Positions 9,197-16,586 of a stretch of 64,000 nt of DNA are shown one piece after another. Each line of letters begins with the position of its first letter. Within the stretch, counting starts at the first letter, position 1. Position numbers and translations under genes: made by a program. The stretch covers positions 206,657-270,656 of the forward strand of contig NZ_RYUH01000014.1 of assembly GCF_004155535.1 (NCBI RefSeq). Direction: 5' to 3'. The notes beneath the pieces were generated by a model. That model was given only the letters and a program-made list of their open reading frames with translations, ran no database searches and was not told the origin of the DNA. Origin of the DNA: Bifidobacterium pseudolongum subsp. globosum (lineage in GTDB: Bacteria; Actinomycetota; Actinomycetes; Actinomycetales; Bifidobacteriaceae).

Positions 9197-9303
9197 CGAG
9201 TGCCATCAATCGTGGGTGATATGGCTGTTGGTGGCTGAGCATCGACATCCACGTCCATGGCGATGGCATAAACGGCGAATTCAGCGTACGTATCAGCCTC
9301 ATC

Positions 9304-9440
9304 GCTACGGGTAGTGTTCTTTCTGCTACGGGTAGTGCCTCCTTGGGGAACAACCACGTACAATCGTTGAAAACCAATGTTTTTAGTGATGCAGAAATTG
9401 GCAGAGCACTACCCGTAGCAATAGAAGCACTACCCGTAGC
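9304..9440. repeat. four operator-like CTACGGGTAG sites, two direct and two inverted
   Basis: GCTACGGGTAGTG occurs at 9304-9316 and 9325-9337, and its reverse complement CACTACCCGTAGC at 9407-9419 and 9428-9440. Within each pair the spacing is exactly 21 bp, two helical turns. The core CTAC-GG-GTAG is a dyad. The group lies just beyond the AEC-permease terminator, between that gene and frc, and reads like a binding array for a regulator. Confidence 0.7.
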
Positions 9441-9456
9441 AAAGAGGTTCCCAGCA

Positions 9457-9490
9457 CAAAAAAGGCTCCCCGCCAACGTGGCGGGGAGCC
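9457..9490 (-). terminator. terminator of the oxc/AEC transcript
   Basis: An 11-bp perfect stem (GGCTCCCCGCC / GGCGGGGAGCC) with a 5-base loop is followed on the minus strand by TTTTTTT. It lies 30 bases after the AEC stop. Confidence 0.9.
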
Positions 9491-9520
9491 CCAAGATGAT
9501 GGATGCCGTTTAGCGCACTA

Positions 9521-10624
9521 TCAGTGGACGCACAGCGGCACAAGCCAGATCCACAGCAGGCAGGTGACGGCGAACACAACGGTCGAGACCGCGGTGGTGG
9601 AGGCGCCTTCCTTGACGTAGATGTTGTAACGGCTGGAGATGATGATGCCCGAGAACGCCGGCGGAAGGGCGACGGCCATGACAAGCATGGAGAGCTTGTT
9701 GACATCGTGGCCCATGCCGCACAGCAGACCGATGCCGAGGAACGCGGCAGGGGTCAGGATCAGGCGGTAGAAGGTGTTCCAGATCGTCTCCCAGCCGAGC
9801 GAGAACTTGACGGTCGAAAGCGCCAGGCCAGCGGCGAGCACGGCCACGCCGGAGTTTGCCTTGGCGATCAGGTCGAAGGTCGGGGCGACCTGATCAGGCA
9901 CACGCACGCCGATGAGCACGAGCACGATGGCGAGCAGCGGGGCCCAGCAGACCGGCTGCTTCAAAGCGTTGACGAGCGCGGCGAGGTTGCTGTTCTTCTT
10001 CTTGCCCATGTTGGAGGACTTGGAGACCATGACCTCGGCGTTCTTGTCCTTCGACGCGTCCTTGGACGGATCGACGGCCACGTCGGCCTTCGGTGCCTTG
10101 ACCGTCACTTCGCCCTTGGCGGTCGTGGTGGCGGCAGCCGACAGCTTGGCGCGGTCCTTGGCCTGACCGAGGTTGATGAGATACATGCCGATCGGGATGG
10201 TCACGGCGTTCACCACGATCGAGATGATCGCGATGACGAGGTTGGTGCTCACGGTGTCGCCATAGATAGGATCAAGCACTGCGAAGCCGAGGAAGCCGAT
10301 CGTCGGGGATCCGGCGATCAACGCGCACACGGCCGCTTCCTGGATGCTGTGCTTGAACAAGAGGCGGCACAGGTAGTAGCTGAGCATGAACATGACGATG
10401 ATGCCCACAAATCCAAGAATCGTAAGCGTGGTGTCCTGGGCGAGCTCCTCACGGGTCGCCTTGACGATGGAGATGAACAATGCGGCCGGCAATGCGATGT
10501 TGAGCACGACCTTGTTGAGGCCCTGTCGCTGATCGTCGTCGAAATAGCTGAGCTTGCCGCAGACATATCCCAACGCCATGATGACGATGATCGGGATGAT
10601 GTCGTTTACCAGAATCTGTACCAT
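9521..10624 (-). CDS. AEC-family permease, probable oxalate/formate transporter
   Basis: 367-residue auxin-efflux-carrier-type transporter with about ten membrane helices in two halves. The first half contains PIIVIMALGYVCGKLSYFDD and LNIALPAALFISIV, the second ALPPAFSGIIISSRYN. A central cytoplasmic loop of about 75 polar, K/D-rich residues (AKGEVTVKAPKADVAVDPSK region) separates them, longer than in most members. The start at MVQILVNDII is chosen over an upstream proline-rich extension. Lying 89 bases downstream of oxc and ahead of a shared terminator, it is the natural candidate for oxalate entry or formate exit; family members move malate and malonate. Substrate is inferred, not shown. 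Confidence 0.85.
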   Translation of the reverse strand: MVQILVNDIIPIIVIMALGYVCGKLSYFDDDQRQGLNKVVLNIALPAALFISIVKATREELAQDTTLTILGFVGIIVMFMLSYYLCRLLFKHSIQEAAVCALIAGSPTIGFLGFAVLDPIYGDTVSTNLVIAIISIVVNAVTIPIGMYLINLGQAKDRAKLSAAATTTAKGEVTVKAPKADVAVDPSKDASKDKNAEVMVSKSSNMGKKKNSNLAALVNALKQPVCWAPLLAIVLVLIGVRVPDQVAPTFDLIAKANSGVAVLAAGLALSTVKFSLGWETIWNTFYRLILTPAAFLGIGLLCGMGHDVNKLSMLVMAVALPPAFSGIIISSRYNIYVKEGASTTAVSTVVFAVTCLLWIWLVPLCVH

Positions 10625-10713
10625 GATGAAAACTTTCTTCTCTTCGGTGGCGGATGCCCGGGGCAATGGGCCGCCACAGCCGTGGCGGCCCATTGCCCCA
10701 TATCAGGCATCGA

Positions 10714-12483
10714 TCACATATGTGCGCCCTCGATGTACGGGTCGGCGGTCACCTCGGAGGTCGCGAGCGGACCCACGACCGGCTTCGGATTGAGGTTGCT
10801 GATGTGGCCGGACTCCTTGCCGGCGTAGTCAGCGAGCTGCACATGCACGAAGCTCGGCTTGCCGGAGGCGATTGCCTCGCCGACCATCTGCTCGACCTCG
10901 TCCGGCGTGGTGGCGTAGTAGCCCTTGCCACCGAACGCCTCGATCATCTTCTCGTAGTGAGCGTCATACGAGAGCGTGAGCGGGGACGGATCGCCGTCCT
11001 TGCCAAGGTTCTCGAAGTCGCCGCGGTAGATACCACCGTTGTTGAGCACCACGAAGGTGATCGGCAGGTTGTAGCGGCAGGCTACCTCGACTTCCATGCC
11101 GTCGAAACCGAAACCGGAGTCGCCGCCGATGTACAGCACCTTCTTGCCGGTAGCCACGGCGGCGCCGATGGAATAGCCGACTGCGCAACCCATGACACCC
11201 CACGTGCCGCAATCAAGGCGATGGCGCGGCTGGTAGATGTCGATGATGTTACGGCAGTCGTCGAGCGTGTTCGCACCCTCGTTGGTGAGGATGACGTCCT
11301 TGTTCTGGTCGTAGACCTTCTTGATTGCGCCCAGGGCGTCGTAGTGGCCCATCGGCACCTTGCCGGAGTTGATGCGCGCGGCGAACTTCTCGTCGTTCTT
11401 CTGGGATTCGGACTGAATGGCGCCGAGCCACTCAGCGGAAGCCTTGACAGGGGTCTTCTCGAGTCCAGCGTTGAGCATGGCCATGGCGGACTTGATGTCA
11501 CCGACAATCGGGCAGGCGATTGGACGAGTGTTCTCGATTTCGTTCGGATCGATCTCAATCTGGATGAACTTGACGTCCGGGTTCCATCCCTTTTCACCGA
11601 AGTTCAGCATCCAATTGAGACGTGCACCAACCAGTAGCACAACGTCGGCGGAGCGTAGCGCGAGGCTACGGGCGCTAGCGGTGTTGTGCGGATCGTCGTC
11701 TGGAATGACGCCCTTGGCCATAGACATCGGTTGGAACGGGATGTCGGTCTTCTTGACAAATTCCTGCAGTTCGTTTTCAGCCTGTGCTAGGGCGGCCCCC
11801 TTGCCCACGAGCATGAGCGGGTTCTTGGCCTCGCTTAGCAACTTGAGGGCTTCATCAATGGACGCCTGTGCCGGCGGCATGACCGGTGCCGGCTGGTTCG
11901 CGGTCCACAGCTTGGCTGCAGCCTCATCCTTATCCATTGTCTGTGCCACGGCGTCATCCGGGAAGTCGATGTAGACGGCGCCCGGGCGGCCGGAGCACGC
12001 GATGTGCATGGCGCGTGCCACGGCGAGCGGGATATCCTCGATCTTGTCGATGCGGAAGGATTCCTTGCAGAATGCCTTCGCATAGCTCATCTGATCAAGG
12101 CCCTCGTATTCGCCTTCGTGCATATCTACGACGTTACGGCTCGAGGAGCCGCCAATCATAATGACCGGGAAGCCATTGGTGGTGGCCTCGAGCATGGCCG
12201 CCAGACCGTTCAGGAAGCCCGGTGCGGACACGGTCAGCGCCACGGCTGGCTTGCCTGTCAAGAAGCCTTCCGCTGCCGCTGCGTTCACAGCGTCCTCTTC
12301 ATGGCGCATGCCGATGTAGCGCATGCCCATGCCCTGGGCGATACGCGCAAAGTCAGTCACCGGAATGCCGACGACACCATACATATTCTTGATGCCGTTC
12401 GCCATCAGCGCCTGGGCCAGGTAGTGCGGGGAATCAGTGAGATTCTGCCCCTGCACCGGGGTGGTTGTTGTTTCGTCAGTCAT
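10714..12483 (-). CDS. oxc: oxalyl-CoA decarboxylase
   Basis: 589-residue thiamine-diphosphate enzyme converting oxalyl-CoA to formyl-CoA and CO2 with uptake of a proton. The N-terminal Pyr domain has the catalytic glutamate in RHEEDAVNAAAAEGFLTGKPA. The central domain contains KNPLMLVGKGAALAQAENEL. The C-terminal PP domain has the ThDP motif GGDSGFGFDG...VVLNNGG (about residues 450-485). AGGAGG lies six bases before the ATG. Upstream gene is a CLC transporter, downstream the AEC permease; frc is separate and convergent. Length and domain order match Oxalobacter and B. animalis Oxc. Confidence 0.97.
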   Translation of the reverse strand: MTDETTTTPVQGQNLTDSPHYLAQALMANGIKNMYGVVGIPVTDFARIAQGMGMRYIGMRHEEDAVNAAAAEGFLTGKPAVALTVSAPGFLNGLAAMLEATTNGFPVIMIGGSSSRNVVDMHEGEYEGLDQMSYAKAFCKESFRIDKIEDIPLAVARAMHIACSGRPGAVYIDFPDDAVAQTMDKDEAAAKLWTANQPAPVMPPAQASIDEALKLLSEAKNPLMLVGKGAALAQAENELQEFVKKTDIPFQPMSMAKGVIPDDDPHNTASARSLALRSADVVLLVGARLNWMLNFGEKGWNPDVKFIQIEIDPNEIENTRPIACPIVGDIKSAMAMLNAGLEKTPVKASAEWLGAIQSESQKNDEKFAARINSGKVPMGHYDALGAIKKVYDQNKDVILTNEGANTLDDCRNIIDIYQPRHRLDCGTWGVMGCAVGYSIGAAVATGKKVLYIGGDSGFGFDGMEVEVACRYNLPITFVVLNNGGIYRGDFENLGKDGDPSPLTLSYDAHYEKMIEAFGGKGYYATTPDEVEQMVGEAIASGKPSFVHVQLADYAGKESGHISNLNPKPVVGPLATSEVTADPYIEGAHM

Positions 12484-12558
12484 GAACTTCCTCCTATCGA
12501 AACGTTGCTACCCCGATTCTAAGGTGGTTCAATCTGTTTTCCCGGCAGCCAAGCGCTT

Positions 12559-12586
12559 AGCGTATTTTTCCCAATAAGCGCAATAA
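12559..12586 (-). promoter_or_regulatory. candidate oxc promoter
   Basis: On the minus strand TTATTG and TACGCT are spaced by 16 bases, about 75 bases ahead of the oxc ATG. A small palindrome (CTGTAGCCCTACAG, 12587-12600) abuts the -35 and AAGCGCTT (12551-12558) follows the -10; either could be an operator. Confidence 0.3.
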
Positions 12587-12611
12587 CTGTAGCCCTACAG
12601 CTCATGGACTG

Positions 12612-14159
12612 TCATGGACGGGCGCCCGTTCCATCGCCGTGCTGCGCATCGTTGTGCCAACGCGAATTGCTCTTGTTCACGTCATGCCGGTGCTTATGTC
12701 GGCGGCGCTGTTCCCGGATTTCCTCGCTCTCAGCGGCGAGCACGGCCGACCCGGCCACATGCTGCAGCGCGGATCCGGCGGCCATCACGAAATCGGTGAA
12801 TCCGGCGTCGTCGTGCACCTCGTTGCTCGCCACGGAGGCGCGGATGTTCGAGAAGAACCGGTGCCAGCCCGACCGCGCGAGCACGTCGATGCTCGCGCCG
12901 TACATACCCACCGGGTAGCCGAAGAGGAACGCGATGGCCACGCCCACCGCGAGGAACGGGAACATGCCCCATCCGAAGATCTCACTCCCCAACAGCACAG
13001 CGGACATCGGGCACCGGTTGAGCGCGGCGAGGAAGCAGATCGAGCCGAGCGCGGCGCCGAACAGCGGGTCGGTGCCGGTCATGGCGAAGCACGCCGAGCC
13101 GAGCAGGCCGCCGATGCAGAACGACGGCATGATCTCGCCGCCTTTGAACCACATGCCGAGGCACAGCACGGTCAGCAGCATCTTGATGGCGAAATCGGCC
13201 GACAGATCGGGCATGTTGAGCACATCGTTGAGCATCGCGCCGCCCGAGCCGGTAAACCGCCACCAGCCGAACACAGTCACGAGTACGGCGAACAACAGGC
13301 CGCCCACGATCACCCACACATAATAATCGTGCCGGATGCGCATGGTGAGCGCCTGCAGCAGGCGTATGGCTATGGAGAACACGCTGCCCGCCACTGCTGC
13401 GGCGATGCCGATGACGATGCACACGCCGATGATGCGCCATGAGGCCACTGGCACCGGCACGGTGTGGATGATGTCGCCGATGCCGAAGTGGTTGGAAATG
13501 AGGAACGCAATGAAACATGCGATGAGCATGGACGACACGTACTGCAATTGCGTGAACCGCATGAGCTCGAGCACCAGCATGCACGATCCCAGCGGGGCGA
13601 AGAACAGGGCGGAGAACGCGGCGGCCATGCCGGTGGAGGCCACATACCGGTTGATCTCGTAGGTGTCGTCATGGTCCTCTCGGCGCAGGATGTTGTGCAG
13701 GCGGAACGGCTTGGAGATGGTCGTGCCCAGACTTGCGCCGATCTGCAACGCCCCGGCCTCCTTGCCCACCGAACCGCCGCCCAGGATCGTCATGCCCGTG
13801 GAGAACAGGATGCCCGGCGCCAGCAGCGCGCTCAGGTGGTCGCCGGCGCGCATCTTCTCGATGATCGCGTCGGTCGTCAGGTTGAGCGGCAGCTTCCACC
13901 ACCTGTACATGAGCAATTGCACGATGCCCATCACCGGCAGTAGCCAGATGAGCCACGGCGCGCGTTCGAACAGGCTTCGCGCGGCCCCCACGAACAGGCA
14001 CAGCACGATCGATGCGAATCCACACACCACTCCACACACGCACGCGAACAGCATGTGCCGCACCACCTGCATCCAGTCGAACCGCGCAGGCGGCTCCACG
14101 CTCTGCTTTGTGGAGCCGGCCTGCGGGGCGGGGTGCGGTGCTTGTGTTGTGGTGTTCAT
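12612..14159 (-). CDS. CLC-family anion channel/antiporter
   Basis: 515-residue membrane protein with the CLC fold. The signature loop reads GGSVGKEAGALQIGASLG, in place of the classical GREGP, and the second selectivity loop is FKGGEIMPSFCIGGLLGSA. The first resembles the GGSVGREGT loop of the fluoride-exporting CLC-F branch more than chloride EriC proteins, but the KEAG variant is unusual. The start at MNTTTQ follows AGAGGA; 25 polar residues precede the first helix and about 65 residues follow the last. It lies 128 bases upstream of oxc in the same orientation, so co-transcription is possible. Substrate (chloride, fluoride or other anion) is open. Confidence 0.85.
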   Translation of the reverse strand: MNTTTQAPHPAPQAGSTKQSVEPPARFDWMQVVRHMLFACVCGVVCGFASIVLCLFVGAARSLFERAPWLIWLLPVMGIVQLLMYRWWKLPLNLTTDAIIEKMRAGDHLSALLAPGILFSTGMTILGGGSVGKEAGALQIGASLGTTISKPFRLHNILRREDHDDTYEINRYVASTGMAAAFSALFFAPLGSCMLVLELMRFTQLQYVSSMLIACFIAFLISNHFGIGDIIHTVPVPVASWRIIGVCIVIGIAAAVAGSVFSIAIRLLQALTMRIRHDYYVWVIVGGLLFAVLVTVFGWWRFTGSGGAMLNDVLNMPDLSADFAIKMLLTVLCLGMWFKGGEIMPSFCIGGLLGSACFAMTGTDPLFGAALGSICFLAALNRCPMSAVLLGSEIFGWGMFPFLAVGVAIAFLFGYPVGMYGASIDVLARSGWHRFFSNIRASVASNEVHDDAGFTDFVMAAGSALQHVAGSAVLAAESEEIREQRRRHKHRHDVNKSNSRWHNDAQHGDGTGARP

Positions 14160-14276
14160 GCCATCCTCTGCTCGTGCCGCCATGCCATGGTGGCGGGGTG
14201 TTCGTTCAGCTACCGTGTATCTTACCGTTGGCCGCGCGGCCTTGGCGGCCGCTCCCTCTGACAGCGTGACGCGGGA

Positions 14277-16277
14277 TCACTCCCCGTCTTCGAGCTCACG
14301 CTTGTGGCGCACCACCAGGATCGCCGCCGCGAGCAACGTGAGCAGTCCCAAGGTGATGGGCCATGCATTGCTCACGCCGGTCGCGGCGAGCACCGGCGGC
14401 TGCGGTGCTTCGGGTTCGGGTTCCACCGCCGGCACGGCTTCGAAGGTGCGCTCGGGCTCAGGCTCCACGCGCACGAGCACGCGTTCCTGCGGGTCGGCGT
14501 ACGAGCTGGTGGCGGCTTGGACGCGGCCGTCGCCGGCGAATTCCCAGACGAACACGTACCAGCCGGGCCGTTCGGCTGTGATTTCCACGGGGCTGCCGTG
14601 CGCGTCGGGCGCTCCTCCCCCGACATGGATCTCGCCGTTGACCGCCTCGTATTCCCATGTGCCGATGAGTATGTGGTGGTCGTCTTCCTCCGGTTCCCGC
14701 GCGTCGGCGGGTTCGTATGCGCCGTCGTCTTGCCCGTCTCCGCTGCCGGCCCACCACACGCGCACCTGCGCGTAGGGCATGTCGGCGTCCATGCCGTACT
14801 CGCCGCCGCCGGCCCAGTCACCGTGCTCATCGGGGAATCCATCCACACGGATCACGTCGGCGATCTGCGCGCCGGGCCGCACGGCGGCTTCCACGACGCG
14901 CGACTCCACGGTGAGAGGCGCGCGCACGGCGTGTGTTTCGCTCGGGTCCATGAATGCGGTGATCACGTCGCTCACGAGCAGTTCGCGCACGTCACGGCTC
15001 TGCCGCTCGCGTTCGATCGCCCAGACCCATGTGCCGAATCCGCCCTGTTCGGCGAGGTATGGCTCGTCCGACCCCGGCTCGCGCACGCCCTGCACATGCA
15101 CCGTCTGCCCGCTGGCGCCGAACGTGGCTTCGGCGAACGCGCACGGCTCGTATCCGGCGCGCGCCAGCTGTTCGAGGAACTCGGGCGCGGTGGCGTGCGC
15201 GTTCGGCACGTACCGCTCCCCCAGCGCGCTTACGGGCAGGCCGCCGAAATACCAGCCGCGCGCGTGGACGTGCGCGCCGCGCGGCCATGCGCCGCTGCCG
15301 GGCAATGCGCTGACCTGCACGTCGTCGGTCACCGGCGCGCCGGTGTCGATTGATTTCGGCGAGGTCCGCGTGCTGATCGTGGGGTTGAACGTGGTGCGCA
15401 CGGGCGTGGTGACCTCGTCGAGCGCCTGCGCATACCCGGGGCCGAGCGCGACCATGTCCTGCGAGCTGACGATGCGGTCGATCGACGGCAGTGTCGCGCT
15501 GCCGGACACGGTCACCGGCCCATCGCCGGTGGCGTGCCATGTGACGATCGTCGTATAGTCGCCCGACGTGCCGCTGACCGTGGCCGACCCGTTGCCGAAC
15601 CGCGCCGGTCCGTCGATCGCGAGGGTGAACGGCACATCGGACACGGGGTCACCATTGCTGTTGTGGATCCGCACGCGCACGGTGCCGGTGCGCGTGACGT
15701 CGTCGTATTCCAGTTCCAACGCCATCGTCTGTGGCACAAGCAGCGGCGCTTCGGCGAGCAGCTCGTCCGCGCGCTTGAACAACTGCGGGTATTGCTGCAG
15801 TGTCTCGCGGGTCGCGGCCCATCCTGCCACGCCAGTGGTGGTATCGAAGGCGTCATGCATGATGATCGCGAGCGCCGTCTGCGTGTAGTCGCTGTTGTGC
15901 GCATGCTGGTATTTGCGCAGCAGTGCCGCGAGCTGCCGGTTCTGCGGTGAATCGGGCAGCGGGGAGACCGAGCCGATCCGCATGGTCGATGGCATGGCTT
16001 CCTCGATGCAGTAGTACCGCGTGCTTGTGGAATCATAGCCGACCGGCCCCATCCAATACGTGCCGCCGTTGTGTGTATATATGAAGTAATCCTGGGATTT
16101 GGCTGTGGTCAGTATCTCGCCAGGGGCCGCCACTGCCGCGCCCAACGGCGCAGCCGCAGCCAATACAGCCACCACGCATGCCGCCAATGCGGTGCGCAAC
16201 CCACTGCATAACCGTCTGCGCAATTGTCTGCGCAACCGTTGTGGTATTCGCGATTGTTGTGTGCCATGTGCCGTCAT
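14277..16277 (-). CDS. sortase-anchored thioester (TQXA) surface adhesin
   Basis: 666-residue secreted wall protein. A basic N-terminus and hydrophobic core end near AAVAA/PGE (residue 51-52), a Sec signal peptide. The thioester domain follows: Cys90 in YYCIEE and Gln133 in the TQTA motif (132-135), the Cys-Gln pair that forms an internal thioester able to react with host amines. Then come beta-rich regions and a Pro/Glu stretch (VEPEPERTFEAVPAVEPEPE). The C-terminus has LAATG (630-634), a hydrophobic helix and RHKRELEDGE, a sorting signal of the LAXTG type used by class E sortases. GGAAGGAT precedes the ATG. Divergent from glgE. Confidence 0.85.
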   Translation of the reverse strand: MTAHGTQQSRIPQRLRRQLRRRLCSGLRTALAACVVAVLAAAAPLGAAVAAPGEILTTAKSQDYFIYTHNGGTYWMGPVGYDSTSTRYYCIEEAMPSTMRIGSVSPLPDSPQNRQLAALLRKYQHAHNSDYTQTALAIIMHDAFDTTTGVAGWAATRETLQQYPQLFKRADELLAEAPLLVPQTMALELEYDDVTRTGTVRVRIHNSNGDPVSDVPFTLAIDGPARFGNGSATVSGTSGDYTTIVTWHATGDGPVTVSGSATLPSIDRIVSSQDMVALGPGYAQALDEVTTPVRTTFNPTISTRTSPKSIDTGAPVTDDVQVSALPGSGAWPRGAHVHARGWYFGGLPVSALGERYVPNAHATAPEFLEQLARAGYEPCAFAEATFGASGQTVHVQGVREPGSDEPYLAEQGGFGTWVWAIERERQSRDVRELLVSDVITAFMDPSETHAVRAPLTVESRVVEAAVRPGAQIADVIRVDGFPDEHGDWAGGGEYGMDADMPYAQVRVWWAGSGDGQDDGAYEPADAREPEEDDHHILIGTWEYEAVNGEIHVGGGAPDAHGSPVEITAERPGWYVFVWEFAGDGRVQAATSSYADPQERVLVRVEPEPERTFEAVPAVEPEPEAPQPPVLAATGVSNAWPITLGLLTLLAAAILVVRHKRELEDGE

Positions 16278-16425
16278 GATGATCCTTCCGTCGCTCCATT
16301 GCCAGATCCATGGGGCGGCCCGCTCCGTTGCGGCGCCCCACGCATGTGCCTTCGAGCATGGCACCGCGGCCATCGGGGCGAAAGCGGGGCGAGGTGGTGT
16401 GGTCGGACGGCCGGAGGAATCCCGA

Positions 16426-16503
16426 AATGTGGACACAGGGCGGTGTGGACGCACGGGCAGCCCATCCACACGGCGCACTATCGCCGCACCGGTCATCCAC
16501 ATT
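16426..16503. promoter_or_regulatory. two nested inverted TGTGGA pairs between the adhesin and glgE
   Basis: AATGTGGA (16426-16433) and GTGTGGA (16443-16449) are answered by TCCACAC (16465-16471) and TCCACATT (16496-16503) on the opposite strand. The 309-base divergent spacer shows no gene. The pattern could be an operator; two of the sites also resemble DnaA boxes with one or two mismatches. Confidence 0.4.
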
Positions 16504-16573
16504 TCCCACGTATAAAAGCCCGCATATCGGGACCGTTTACGCCTGCGTAACGCCATTCATTCGTTCGTGCCCC

Positions 16574-16579
16574 TACAAT
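16574..16579 (+). promoter_or_regulatory. -10 box of a leaderless glgE transcript
   Basis: TACAAT ends seven bases before the ATG at 16587, so transcription should begin at or next to the A of the start codon. No ribosome-binding site is visible. Confidence 0.6.
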
Positions 16580-16586
16580 GGCAGCC

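Noticed and set aside
9085..9494. Minus-strand frames of 92 and 101 codons after the AEC permease
   Set aside because: They cross the repeat array and the permease terminator and lack ribosome-binding sites.
10625..10693. An N-terminal extension of the AEC permease
   Set aside because: The extra 23 residues are not family-like and would remove the normal N-terminal helix start at MVQILVNDII.
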